Positions 49,391-62,489 of a stretch of 64,000 nucleotides of DNA are shown here, in pieces (position 1 is the stretch's first letter; every line of letters starts with the position of its first letter). Location of the stretch: the NCBI GenBank assembly GCA_030737875.1, contig CM060909.1:33407159-33471158 (forward strand), in the 5' to 3' direction. The position numbers were made by a program, and so were the translations under genes. Under the pieces are notes generated by a model, which worked only from the letters and a program-made list of their open reading frames with translations, searched no databases and was not told the origin of the DNA. The DNA comes from Allium sativum (lineage: Eukaryota > Streptophyta > Magnoliopsida > Asparagales > Amaryllidaceae).

Positions 49391-49720
49391 TGTTGAAACA
49401 AGTCCCACATTGGGGAATTTGTAAAATGAATCCTGTATAACTATATGAGTTCACCCTTCACGTTACCAATGGGTTTTGTGATAATCTGGGGTTCTCTAAC
49501 ATGGTATCAGAGCAGGTTTAATTCGTGTGCACATAATTGCCACACTTATCCACGTCACCCAATAAGTTCCACGTGTTAGACTCATGATATGCCACACGTG
49601 CGTGGGCGTGTTGAGACAAGTCCCACATTAGGGAATTTGTAAAATGAATCCTGTACAACTATAATGAGTTCACCCTTCACATTACCAAATGGTTTTGCGA
49701 TAATCTGGGGTTCTCTAACA
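49391..49720 (+). mobile_element. TRIM (terminal-repeat retrotransposon in miniature)
   Basis: Two short LTRs, 49391-49501 (111 bp) and 49609-49720 (112 bp), both TGTTGARACAAGTCCCACAT to TTCTCTAACA. A primer site TGGTATCAGAGC (49502-49513) abuts the first LTR and a G-rich tract GTGCGTGGGCG abuts the second. Perfect 5 bp target duplication ATTGT at 49386-49390 and 49721-49725. The whole unit is 330 bp with no coding capacity. TRIMs are mobilised in trans. Not Cassandra: the LTR carries no recognisable 5S RNA-like sequence. Confidence 0.95.
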
Positions 49721-49944
49721 ATTGTCCATGCATTTGTGGTTTGTCCAGATCATTTTTCTTGTTCATATTTTATGGTTTATCCATGCATTTATGTCTAAGG
49801 CTTTAATTAATGAATCAAATACCATCAACCTCTTGTTATAAAATAAAGCAATAGGCCTATAAACTGCATATTCATGTTAAAAAAGCTGCATTATGTCCAC
49901 GGTAGAAATGTCGTGTAGCCTTTGAACTACACAAACACATATAT
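49721..49944. other. Element X between TRIM and E
   Basis: 224 bp of AT-rich sequence with no recognisable feature beyond the ATTGT duplication at its start and TATAT at its end. Confidence 0.4.
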
Positions 49945-51097
49945 TGTAATGACCCGCATTGTTAGCCGTGGAATAATTAATTAATTTAATTATGTAAATA
50001 AGGATTTAGTGAATTAAATGGTGGTTTAATTAATTTTAGTGGTTATTAAATTAAATTAAATAATAAAATAATATATTTAATTCAGAAATAATCAAAAATA
50101 TTGGAAATAACAATATTATGTGAACGGGGTCATCCCTAAGATTTAATTCAGCTTAGAGTTGAATTATATTGACGAATATATTCAATCGACGTCAGTTTGA
50201 ACGTATAATTATAATATAATTAAAATAGTGCTCGAAATGGCGCGGTAGTTCGCTATTTGGCGATTTGAACTTCAACTGAGTATACAGGGTTCGTTTTAAA
50301 TCGGATTTCTATGAAACAAGAAACGTGTGGAGCTGGTGGAGTATATCTTTCTAGTGGAAGAAAATCGGGATTTCGTCGTGTAGATTTTGAGTTATGTCCA
50401 AATCAAATTATCAGAAATGCAGCGCCCTGACCATAACGGTTATTTGAGAATATTTAAATATCGGACTCGAATTTGGACAGGGTTCTTTTGAGACGTAGTG
50501 ATAATTTAATTTTTAGAATTTTATGGTAATTTTTAATTAATTAAATAAGCAAATTTTTATTTGGAGTATTTGGCACCCTGTATCAACATTTCGGGGTTTC
50601 ACAATATGAGTTCATCTACCGGTATTATTACATTTTTGGGACCAGAGCACATCACTCATTTCAATGGTATTTTTGTTTCTGTCCATAACAGTCGCTACGT
50701 GAACAGAATATTTCGTAGTAGGGTACCCTATGTTTTTAACTTAAAACAAACTAAACTAAATGGTTAACTTGTCAAACGAACTCAAAATTCAACGAAACAA
50801 GTTTCATACGAAACCTTAAGAAGAGGTCTAGTGAAATGTCAAGGCCTCATATTTTTATGATTTTTTCTGTAATTTTAAGGAATTAATGCTCATTGTTTTT
50901 CATCGATATTTCCTAAAGGGTTTTCGCAAACGGTGTCGGAATTCGACGAAACCTGTCCCATTGGATCCGAAATATTTTTCTATGCTAGGATTGACTTAGT
51001 TTGTCAAAAATAGAGATCGTATGAACGGGTTTTAAAGTGGTACTTCATGACTAAGTATTATATATTTAAATAGAGTAAATGGTCCAAATTCCTTTCT

Positions 51098-51105
51098 TAT
51101 ATAAA
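51098..51105 (+). promoter_or_regulatory. TATA box of element E LTR
   Basis: TATATAAAGAGCAG, a textbook plant TATA region; the copy in the other LTR is at 57395-57402. Confidence 0.65.
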
Positions 51106-53868
51106 GAGCAGCGTGTAACCTAATTTACAAAACAAAATATATGCGCCGCCATTTTCACAAAAGAAAACGAACGGCAGTAAATGATCGAAACTTCATCCCT
51201 CCAATCCGCGAAATATGTTTCTTCTGAATCAATAACCTTCTAAGTCGAAATAGTAGAACTCAACATAAGCTCGGATCTGAACGATCATGGTCAAAGACTC
51301 TCAGCTATGGAGGCCAGGATCCGGTCCGAAAGTCGCGGGGTTGAGAGGCCATTCGCTGGTGTCAGGGAGTGTCGAGCCGGACGCTATTGCTGAGGAGGTG
51401 AATGGAAGGGTTGGCACTGGTATTATTTGGAGAACCGAAAATATAAAAGGGTGCTGAGTTGATGGGATTTGTACAGAGGGGAAGATGGCGAAGAGCAGAA
51501 ATTATGGTGCCTTAGTTTTGGACAGAAGCAGGCAACGTAAGGAAAGCAAAAAAGAAATTTGTAAAACAAGATTTAGTACGGTTAGTGTTTAATTTAAAAT
51601 AAGGTACTTCATGCTGTAGGGTTTAAATGTGAAGACTTAAAAATAGCATACTTGCAGAAGGATACAAATGAAAAGGGTTCAAAGAAGTAACGTAGTAACC
51701 AGTATCCTGTTTTAAACCAAAGGAAATCATGGCTTGATACATTCTAAAGAAAGTAAATGAAGCACAGAAAAGAAAAGAAGTAGCAGTGTGGAAAGAAACA
51801 GATGGAACCAAACGTGAATGATACTGGGCGAGGGCATAAGATGGGCCGAGGAAATGGTGAAAGCCCAATGGTGAATAAACTCATGTTTATTTAAATTTTT
51901 AATGTGTATTAACTTCGATATATCATAACTCTTCCATACGATATCAGAATTGGGCGAAATAGGATCCGATGGGATCGTATGGACGGACACTACCCAATGG
52001 AACTGACTGGAAGTCCACTGGAACTCGTTTGAATTTATGACGAAATAAATTGTTTGATTCAAATTAAACAACAGTTTATCGTTCTTTAACGATGAACTGC
52101 CAATGTGAGTAAAACTCACCAACTCTGGACAGTTCTATTTTTACAGTGTATTCTTAGAATTGATAAATGATGACTGATTGCTGTGTGTTAACCGTTGGTT
52201 GAGTTGTTTGTGTATTGATTGAAATCATAAGATAACGATATATATATAAATCGTTAATCGAATATTGATTTTTTTTTATTAGAATATTTTATATATGTGT
52301 TGTTTAACATCTGTGATGCAAGGGAACAGGTTGGAGGGGTCCAACTGGACTCCTCAATATTTATAATACTGTTATGTTCATATATTGTAATATATGATGT
52401 GATATATAATCTGGCTGATTATGTGTGTTTAAATGATATCGATCATTGTGGTTTGCTATTTTAAATATCATAAGAGACCCTGGGATGTAAAAAGAATTAT
52501 TTCAATGTATATTGAAATAAAGGAACTTTATAAAATCAACTGATTTTATAAAGGAAATATTTTGAAAATAAAGTATTTATAAAATCATAGGATTTTATAA
52601 AGGATATATTTATTTAGAAAATAAATAAAGTGGATAAAGGAAATATTTATTTAGAAAGTAAATAGAATTAATAAAGGAATATTTATTTAGAAAATAAATA
52701 GAAGTATGAAAATGAAATTGACAAGATATAAAAGAGTTAATCGAATTTAGTTATTCGAAGTCGAGTTAATCGAATATGGTTAGTCGAATAGAGTTAGTCA
52801 AACATAGTTATTCAGGATAAGTTACCATTTAGCACGACTGCTAGCGTAATTCACAGGGCTGCAGATAGCCTACGGCGGTCGGATGTTTCCTGAGGGAATC
52901 AGGCGTAACCATTGTGATCGCTGCGATCTAGAGTCAAGTGAATGGAATTAAATTCAATATTAGTTATTCGAATAGGAGTTAAAGAAATAGAGTTATTCAA
53001 TTAGAGATTAAAGAAATAGAGTTAAGCAAAATTAGAAACTGACTAGAGATTAGTAAGTTGAATGGTTTTCTGAGTATCGACCTGATGTTGGTTCCGGCCT
53101 TCAGGGTTTATACTTGGGTAGTCATTCTCTTACTAGTTTACAGTTAGGGACTAATAGTTGTGGAATGTTAGTGATGCGTGAATAAGCTATGGAAATGTTT
53201 TCCAGGGTTAATAAGGTATATTTTCTAAATATAGAAATGAGGATATATATATATATATGGTTGATGATTGATCGATATAATTTCCACTTGGAAATAATAT
53301 CGTTGTTTGCACACGTGTTTTTCTTTGATAGTTAACTCATCGACTATCGAAGTTTTCGACCATTTTAACGTTGTTAATATGGAGAGACCAGTTGGATTAT
53401 TATCCGAAGAACCACTCTGTATTGGCATAAGCGTTGCGAATCATATATGCCAAAGTTAATTGAAGACGGAGTTATGCAAGGGCTATCCTGTTTACAGAAT
53501 AGTGCCTTCGGTTTGTCCACTCCCAGGACGACTTGTATGGAAGAATGTCTGACAGAGTATATCTAATAGATCGCGTAAGTTGATCTCTTCAAACGTACCC
53601 ACGTTTGGTGGCGGAGGAATTCGTTTCTCTTAGCTGTATACCCGTGGTATTTTTAGGGAAATCAATTTGTGATTTGGCGGGTATGACGATGTGACATTCA
53701 AAGTGAATGAAGATTTGATATGAAAAAGATAAGCGTGGCCTCTAGCCTCACATCCGGTAATGACAGAAATCGGGCAGGCAGCATGGATAAGTCGGTAGCT
53801 CCGAAGTAGGGTGTATAATCACCTATCTAGAGAATATTCATTTGCTTCTTTAATCTATCAATGTTGTC

Positions 53869-53870
<2 letters not shown>

Positions 53871-53927
<57 letters not shown>
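53871..53927. repeat. AT microsatellite in the E 5' LTR
   Basis: (AT)n over 57 bp; the other LTR has only about 39 bp (60192-60230). The microsatellite at 52238-52248 shows the opposite trend (27 bp at 58537-58563). Confidence 0.95.
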
Positions 53928-53928
<1 letters not shown>

Positions 53929-54771
53929 GGGAAACGGTTGCTGATCCTAACCGTTGGTGATATACATTCGATACACTCAAGCGAAATGAGTGGTCGGTCA
54001 TGTGTGGCTGAGTTGCAAGATGTTCTTGTTGAACTCCAGTGTATCATTCCTAGAGTACACTGATCGGAAGGTGGTTCCATACCTTGTAATAGTTGGAAAA
54101 CCATTACCCAATACGTGCTTGCGGTTTTGATTGTATGCTATATATGTAGAACGTGAAATGAAAGCGTTTCTGCTAGATGATTATTATATTGTGGTTGATA
54201 GACATTATTATAATATCAAAAGGTTTTTGATATAAAGATATTTTGGATTCTCATAAAAGAAAAACCCGTTCCGTTATACGGCGTGGTCTTATGAGATATC
54301 GTTTAATGGCTCAATCTGTTTTAAACTGTTTTACTCATACCAGTCCCATGACTGACCCAGAGTTTATTTTGTTTTGTTTTCCCTAAACTATTGGGTGCCC
54401 AATTTTGTACGGGCAGTCAAGTAGTCAGGAATTTACAGATATACTGGAAGAGCTTGGAGCAGGAGGCTTCAGGGTTATATAGCTATAGTTATTTCCGCTG
54501 TGTTGTAAGTGTGTACTCTGATAATGTTATTGTAAACATATACTGATATTATTTCAAGGATATGTTATCTATTATATGTTGTTCGTTCCGCTGCGAGATT
54601 CGTGTTACTCTGATATTGTGTTCTTCTTCTTCTTCTTTTCTATTAGTTCTATCTTATCTATCCTCACCCTCTATCTTCTTTCTATTAATTTCTTGAATTT
54701 CCAGTGCAATTTGGGGTTGGACTTGTGTTATTTGGTCAGCTCAAATTGGACTGGATTTTCGAGTCATTACA

Positions 54772-56238
54772 GTTGGTATCAGAGCTTAAGTTAAGAGAAT
54801 TACCTTGGCTCTGTGGCGTAACTCGATAGAGATGGGATTAGTAATATCCTAGATTGAGTTTGAGTGTATGTATACTAGTGCGTATTTGTTATTTGATATA
54901 AAAATTTGTTTTATATTGTGGAGATATATTGGTTGAGTGGCTTATGAATTCTGGTCGATCAGTTTGATCCACTGTATCGGTAGGAGTTTTATAAACACTT
55001 GAATACGATGGACCGACACATTATGGATATGTGATATATTATCATATATAGGATGTGTTGGTAGTAATTATAATCAGATAAGATTATAAAATGTGAAATG
55101 GTTATAAATAACCAATCAGAATTTATACAAGTGAATTATATGAAATTGAAATGAATTAAATCTGAATTTAGATCAGAATTGGAATTTAAAATCCTAGAAA
55201 TGGGAAAGGTGTTTGTAAATGAATCTGGATTTAATATATGTGAATTTTAAGATCCTGGGAGATTTTAAATTTGTTTACAACATTGTAAAAGGATATTTGG
55301 AATTGATTTCAAGGTGGAAATGTTTAAAAATGGGTTTTGAAAGTGCTATAGTATTGAACTCACTTCGGTAGCTGGAAAATAGATTTCGATGTTGATCATG
55401 ACATCATCGGTGTTCATTTTCGAGTATGTAAGTGACAGACTACTACCAAGAATTTTGTTTTGAATTTGTTTTGGGAAAACAAGTTGTGTTGGATTTCAAA
55501 AAGGAAAACTTGAATTTTGAAAGAGGTAAACTATTTAAAAAAACTTCCTGGAAGAAAAGGTTGTTTGAATTTAAACAAATTAAAGTAAAATTTGTAAAAT
55601 CCAATAGAATTGGGATTGAATTAAAAGCCAGTAAGTGAAAATCATTAGAAACAGATTAGTGTCAAGTAGAATTAGACTTGATTAGAGATAATCTGGAATT
55701 ATATTGGACTGGTGAGTTATGGATTTGAAATCAAGAATAGTGCTTGATTTTGAAATGAAATTCGACTTAGGTCTAAGCGAATGGTTGTGTTAAAGATAAA
55801 TTGATTTGAGATCAAGTTGAAATTGCATTGTTATATGTTGAATTGATGACAGGTGAAGTGATAAAGTTGATATACCCGACAAAGAGGTACAGGTTTATAT
55901 TTGATATAAGCATGAGATTTATGAGCCGAATTGGCAAGCCGCTCGGCTGTTTGAATTTCTTTTGGGTTGGAGAAGGCCTAGAGAGGCGAGTTGTGGTTTT
56001 ACCGATAGAGCTGTACAAAGGAGGTTATGGCGAAATTTTCCGAAAATTTAAAGTGTTAGAAAATTTTCAGGATTTTTGAAAATTTTAGTTAGTCGGAATA
56101 AATAAATATTTTAGTCGATATAAATTGGTTCAGTTGAAATCAGAAATAAGGGGTAAACAAATCTTAGGAATTCCAATAGATAGGGTCGTCCTCTAACTTA
56201 GCAATTTCGAGGACGAAATTATTTTAAGTGGGGAAGAT
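54772..56238 (+). other. Internal region of element E, non-coding
   Basis: 1,467 bp: primer site TGGTATCAGAGC (54774-54785), islands CCCGACAAAGAGGTAC (about 55876) and TTATGAGCCGAATTGGC (about 55919) shared with B, a GGAGGTTATGGCGAAATT block (about 56020), TTTCGAGGACGAAA (56205-56218) and polypurine tract AAGTGGGGAAGAT. Open frames at 55432-55638 and 55828-56079 carry no retroelement motif and overlap conserved non-coding islands. Confidence 0.82.
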
Positions 56239-59200
56239 TGTAATGACCCGCATTGTTATCCGTGGAATAATTAATTAATTTAATTATGTAAATAAGGATT
56301 TAGTGAATTAAATGGTGGTTTAATTAATTTTAGTGGTTATTTAATTAAATTAAATAATATAATAATATATTTAATTCAGAAATAATCAAAAATATTGGAA
56401 ATAACAATATTCTGTGAACGGGGTCATCCCTATGATTTAATTCAGTTTAGAGTTGAATTATATTGACGAATATATTCAATCGACGTCAGTTTGAACGTAT
56501 AATTATAATATAATTAAAATAGAGCTCGAAATGGCGCGGTAGTTCGCTATTTGGCGATTTGAACTTCAACTGAGTATACAGGGTTCGTTTTAAATTAGAT
56601 TTCTGTGAAACTAGAAATGTGTGGAGCTGGTGGAGTATATCTTTCTAGTGGAAGAGAAAAATCGGGATTTCGTGGTGTAGATTTTGAGTTATGTCCAAAT
56701 CAAATTCTCAGAAATGCAACGCCCTGACCATAACGGTTATTTGAGAATATTTAAATATCAGACTCGAATTTGGACAGGGTTCTTTTGAGACGTAGTGATA
56801 ATTTAATTTTTAGAAATTTATGGTAATTTTTAATTAATTAAATAAGCAACTTTTTATTTGGAGTATTTGGCACCCTGTATCGACATTTCGGGGTTTCACA
56901 ATATGAGTTCATCTACCGGTATTATTACATTTTTGGGACCAGAGCACATCACTCATTTCAATGGTATTTTTGTTTCTGTCCATAACAGTCGCTACGTGAA
57001 CAGAATATTTCGTAGTAGGGTACGCTATGTTTTTAACTTAAAACAAACTAAACTAAATGGTTAACTAGTCAAACGAACTCAAAATTCAATGAAACAAGTT
57101 TCATACGAAACCTTAGGAAGAGGTCTAATGAAACGTCAAGGCCTCATATTTTTATGTTTTTTTCTGTAATTTTAAGCAATTAATGCTCGGTGTTTTTCAT
57201 CAATATTTTCTAAAGGGTTTTCGCAAACGGTGCCAGAATTCGACGAAACCTGTCCCATTGGATCCGGAATATTTTTCTATGCTAGGATTGACTTAGTTTG
57301 TCAAAAACAGAGATCGTATGAACGGGTTTTAAAGTGGTACTTCATGACTAAGTATTATATAATTAAATAAAGTAAATGGTCCAAATTCCTTTCTTATATA
57401 AAGAGCAGCGTGTAACCTAATTTACAAAACAAAATATTTGCGTCGCCATTTTCACAAAAGAAAATGAACGGCAGTAAATGATCGAAACTTCATCCCTCCA
57501 ATCCGCGAGATATGTTTCTTCTGAATCAAAAACCTTCTAAGTCGAAATAGTAGAACTCAACATAATCTCGGATCTGAACGATCATGATCGAAGACTCTCA
57601 ACTATGGAGGCCAGGATCCGGTCCGAAAGCCGCGGGGTTGAGAGGCCATTCGCTGGTGTCAAGGAGTGTCGAGCCGGACGCGGCTACTGGGGAGGTGAAC
57701 GGAAGGGTTGGCGCTGGTATTATTTGGAGAACCGAAAATATAAAAGGGTGCCGAGTTAATGGGATTTGTACAGAGGGGAAGATGGCGAAGAGTGGAAATT
57801 GTGGTGCCTTAGTTTTGGACAGAAGCAGGCAACGTACGGAAAGCAAACAAGAAATTTGTAAAACAAGATTTAGTACGGTTAGTGTTTAACTTAAAATAAG
57901 GTACATCATGTTGTAGGGTTTAAATGTGAAGACTTAAGAATAACATACTTGCAGAAGGATACAAATGAAAAGGGTTAAAAGAAGTAACGTGGTAATCGGT
58001 ATCCTATTTTAAACCAAAGGAAATCGTGGCTTGATACATTCTAAAGAAAGTAAATGAAGCACAGAAAAGAAAGGAAATAGCAGGGTGGAAAGAAACAGAT
58101 GGAACCAAACGTGAATGATACTGGGCGAGGGCACAAGATGGGCCGAGGAAATGGTGTGAAAGCCCAATGGTGAATAAACTCATGTTTATTTAAATTTTTA
58201 ATGTGTATTAACTTTGATATATCGTAACTCTTCCATACGATATCAGAATTGGTCAAAACAGGATCCGAGGGGATCGTATGGACGGACACAACCTAATGGA
58301 ACTGACTGGAACTCCACTGGAACTCGTTTGAATTTATGACAAAATAAATTGTTTGATTCAAATCAAACAACAGTTTATCGTTCTTTAACGATGAACTGCC
58401 AATGTGAGTCAAACTCACCAACTCTGAACAGTTCTATTTTTACAGTGTATTCTTAGAACTGATAAATGATGACTGATTGTTGTGTGTTAAATGTTGGTTG
58501 AGTTGTTTGTGTATTGATTGAAATCATAAGATAACGATATATATATATATATATATATATATAAATCGTTAATCGAATATTGATTCTGTTTTATTAGAAT
58601 ATTTTATATATGTGTTGTTTAACATCTGTGATGCAGGGGAACAGGTTGGAGGGGTCCAACTGGACTCCTCAATATTTATAATATTGTTCTATTCATATAT
58701 TGTAATATATGATGTGATATATAATCTGGTTGATTATGTGTGTTTAAATGATATCGATCATTGTGGTTTGCTATTTTAAATATCATAAGAGACCCTGGGA
58801 TGTAAAAAGAATTATTTCAATGTATATTGAAATAAAGGAACTTTATAAATTCAACTGATTTTATAAAGGAAATATTTTGAAAATAAAGTATTTATAAAAT
58901 CGTAGGATTTTATAAAGGATATATTTATTTAGAAAATAAATAAAGTGGATAAAGGAAATATTTATTTAGGAAGTAAATAGAATTAATAAAGGAATATTTA
59001 TTTAGAAAATAAATAGAAGTACGAAAAGGAAATTGACGAGATATAAAAGAGTTAATCGAATTTAGTTATTCGAAGTCGAGTTAATCGAATATGGTTAGTC
59101 GAATAGAGTTAGTCAAACATAGTTATTCAGGATAAGTTACCATTTAGCACGACTGCTAGCGTGATTCGCAGGGCTGCAGATAGCCTACGGCGGTCGGATG

Positions 59201-60189
59201 TTTCCTGAGGGAATCAGGCGTAACCATTGTGATCACTGCGATCTAGAGTCAAGTGAATGGAGTTAAATTCAATATTAGTTATTCGAATAGGAGTTAAACA
59301 AATAGAGTTATTCAATTAGAGATTAAAGAAATAGAGTTAAGCAAAATTAGAAACTGACTAGAGATTAGTAAGTTGAATGGTTTCTGAGTATCGATCTGAT
59401 GTTGGTTCCGGCCTTCAGGGTTTATACTTGGGTAGTCGTTCTCTTACTAGTTTATGTTAGGGACTAATAGTTGTGGAATGGTAATGATGCGTGAATAAGC
59501 TATGGAAATGTTTTCCAGGGTTAATAACGTATATTTTCTAAATATAGAAATGAGGAGATATATATATATATATATATATAGTTGATGATTGATCGATATA
59601 ATTTCCACTTGGAAATAATATCGTTGTTTGCACACGTGTTTTTCTTTGATAGTTAACTCATCGACTATCGAAGTTTTCGACCATTTAAACGTTGCTAATA
59701 TAGAGAGTCCAGTTGGATTATTATCTGAAGAACCACTCTGTATTGGCATAAGCGTTGCGAATCATATATTCCAAAGATAATTGAAGATAGAGTTATGCGA
59801 GGGCTATCCTGTTTACAGAATAGTGCCTTCGGTTTGTCCAGTCCCAGGACGACCTGTATGGAAGAATGTCTGACAGAGTATATCTAATAGATCGCGTAAG
59901 TTGATCTCTTCAAACGTATCCACGTTTGGTGGCGGAGGAATTCGTTTCTCTTAGTTGTATACCCGTGGTATTTTTGGGGAAATCAATTTGTGATTTGGTG
60001 GGTATGACGATGTGACATTCAAAGTGAATAAAGATTTGATATGAAAAAGATAAGCGTAGCTTCTAGCCTCACATCCGGTAATGACAAAAATCAGGCAGGC
60101 AGCATGGCTAAGTCGGTCTCTCCGAAGTAGGGTGTATAATCACCTATCTAGAGAATATTCATTTGCTTCTTTAATCTGTCAATGTTGTC

Positions 60190-60233
<44 letters not shown>

Positions 60234-61075
60234 GGGAAACGGTTGCTGATCCCAACCGTTGGTGATTTACATTCGATACACTCAAGCGAAATGAGTGGTC
60301 GGTCATGTGTGTCTGAGTTGCAAGATGTTCTTGTTGAACACTAGTGTATCGGTCCTAGAGTACACTGATCGGAAGGTGGTTCCATACCTTGTCATAGTTG
60401 GAAAACCATTACCCAATACGTGCTTGCGGTTTTGATTGTATACTATATATGTAGAACGTGAGATGAAAGCGTTTCTGCTAGATGATTATTATATTGTGGT
60501 TGATAGACATTATTATAATATCAAAGGGTTTTTGACATAAAGATATTTTGGATTCTCATAAGGGAAAACCCGTTCCGTTATACGGCGTGGTCTTATGAGA
60601 TATCGTTTAATGGCTCAATCTGTTTTAAACTGTCTTACTCATACCAGTCCCATGACTGACCCAGAGTTTATTTTGTTTTGTTTTCCCTAAACTCTTGGGT
60701 GCCCAATTTTGTACGGGCAGTCAAGTTGTCTGGAATTTATAGATATACTGGAAGAGATTGGAGCAGGAGGCTTCCGGATTATATAGCTATAGTTATTTCC
60801 GCTGTGTGGTAAGTGTGTACTCTGATAATGTTATTGTAAACATATATTGATTTTATTTCAAGGATATGTTATCTATTATATGTTGTTCGTTCCACTGTGA
60901 GATTCGTGTTACTCTGATATTGTGTTCTTCTTCTTCTTCTTTTCTATTAGTTCTATATTATCTATACTCACCCTCTATCTTCTTTCTATTAATTTCTTGA
61001 ATTTCCAGTGCAATTTGGGGTTGGACTTGTGTTATTTGGTCAGCTCAAATTGGACCGGATTTTCGGGTCATTACA
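56239..61075 (+). repeat. 3' LTR of element E
   Basis: Colinear with 49945-54771. TATATAAA 57395-57402; an uninterrupted 101-codon leader frame at 57584-57889; GTGAGT 58404-58409; hairpin 58646-58670; microsatellites of different length; the 3' stem-loop box near 60650-60710. It ends TCATTACA at 61075. Confidence 0.92.
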
Positions 61076-61080
61076 TATAT

Positions 61081-62489
61081 GGCTACTTCGCGCTGTCCAG
61101 TCTCTGATATTAGTATGGCATGTTATCGAAAATAAAGTTTTTTTAATTAACTCAACCATCAACATATTATCACCAATGGAATAAACGAGGTTTTAGGTTT
61201 CAGATTACTAAAACCTGAAAAAGGAACTAAAACTGTTTCATATTTCTGGATGAAACCTGAAACAACACTTGGTTTCGGGAAACCGAAGCCTGTTTCAGGT
61301 TTTAGTTCCTGAAACCTAAAATAGGTTTCAGTTTTCTGAAACCTAAAATAGTCAGCTTTCAGAAACTGAAACAGGTTTCGATTTCCCAAAACCGAGCAAT
61401 TCTTTGTTTCGGAGAATTGAAACACACTCTTGCTCTTTTAAGTATAACTTGCTCCTTTGTGTACTATTGTACTCTTTTTATAATAAATGGTGTATGTATG
61501 TTTCCTTAGCCGCATGTAGCTTGTGTATATTGTATTTTTAAGATTGAATAAGCATGCAGTTTTTGAGGAACATCAGTTATTTGATAGGTGAGTTGCTTGC
61601 AGACTAGCGATGTTCATTTACTGTTGATGTCCTCATCTCATATAATTTGTCATCATCATGTTATTTTATGCTTGTTTCTAACTACGAAATATTTGATTTA
61701 TAAAAATATTTGTTAGAAAGATTAATATGCAATGTTTTTATGTCTTGACTCATGTTTTTATACTTGTTGAACATCGTAGGCTTTAGTTGAAGCAACAGAA
61801 GCAAGACAAAGATCAGAAGCCGATGATGAAACTCAAAGTCTAAATAATTTTGGTAGGTTTGTTATTTGGCCTGTTTATCATTTGCGTTTTGTGTAATGGT
61901 TGTATGTTAAATTGAGATATTTTGATGTTATTTGATATTTGTTACGGATGATAAATTGTTGTATGTTAAATTGTGATAATTTGATGTTTGTTGAAATGGA
62001 ATTTGCTTTTGGATACAAATCGTGATTTATTGTATTTGTTTTAGGATATTATCATATCATATGTTGTATATTTTTATTGTCATATGCATTACGAAATTAG
62101 TTGGAGCTTATCATGAACGTTGGTACAATATTCAATTTTGTAACAATTATAATTGTTATTAAATTTATTATATGAAATAGTCAGTCTTATGTACTAACAG
62201 TAATAATTGTTACATATTTAATATTTGTAACATTAATTAGTGTTATAAAGAAAAATATTATAATGGTAACAAGTGTTATAAATTTTCGAGTATCAACGGT
62301 TACAAGTCTGATAAACTAGAAGTTTTGTAACAGTTATAACTGTTGTAATATACGCACTTTATAACGGATATAACCGTTACATTATTCGTGACAACTGTTT
62401 GTCACGCATGTTGTAGTAACGGTTATAGTTGTTACAAAGTATGCTAGTAACGGTAATAACTGTTACGAAAACCCTTTTCTGGTGTTGTG
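61081..62489. mobile_element. Element X, right part: probable CACTA-like right end
   Basis: The right terminus reads inward CACAACACCAGAAAAGGG, a slightly degenerate CACTA-type end (CACTACACCAGAAAAG in typical members), followed outside by GAG at 62490-62492. Within 350 bp of this end, palindromic words of the type GTAACGGTTATAACCGTTAC recur about ten times (62130-62480), a subterminal pattern typical of this superfamily. A candidate exon (61780-61851) has a 3' splice site CGTAG before it and GGTAGG after it and encodes ALVEATEARQRSEADDETQS and four more residues; I cannot assign it. The matching left end is absent. Confidence 0.55.
61185..61430. repeat. GAAACCTGAAAC reiteration inside X
   Basis: Roughly 245 bp built from GGTTTCAG / CTGAAACC words on both strands, giving many overlapping inverted repeats. 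The minus-strand frame 61159-61425 is open only because the repeat has no stops in that frame (recurrent FRFQ and LKPET); not called a gene. Confidence 0.7.

Larger units (their letters stand above)
49945..54771 (+). repeat. 5' LTR of element E
   Basis: Landmarks: GGCGCGGTAGTTCG at 50239; TATATAAA 51098-51105; leader with an interrupted 101-codon frame (from the ATG near 51287); GTGAGTAAAACTCACC 52105-52120; hairpin GGAGGGGTCC...GGACTCCTC 52332-52355; T/A-rich repeats of ATTTATTTAGAAAATAAATA type (52600-52700); ATTCGA-rich repeats 52735-52800; AT microsatellite 53871-53927; GTTTGGTGGCGGAG 53603; box ACCAGTCCCATGACTGACCC with stem-loop 54339-54395. Confidence 0.92.
49945..61075 (+). mobile_element. 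Family E element: complete long-LTR non-coding retrotransposon
   Basis: 11,131 bp with LTRs 49945-54771 (4,827 bp) and 56239-61075 (4,837 bp), both TGTAATGACCC to TCATTACA, and a perfect target duplication TATAT (49940-49944, 61076-61080). Primer site 54774-54785; polypurine tract 56226-56238. The 1.47 kb internal region has no Gag or Pol motif. LTRs are about 96-97% identical by eye, so insertion is fairly recent. It shares landmarks and internal islands with family B, so B and E are related LARD-type families with the same architecture. Confidence 0.93.

Noticed and set aside
50561..50767. 68-codon frame nearly identical in both E LTRs (also 56858-57064)
   Set aside because: Two substitutions, both changing residues, in 207 bp is what recent LTR identity predicts; it lies upstream of the TATA box and has no motif.
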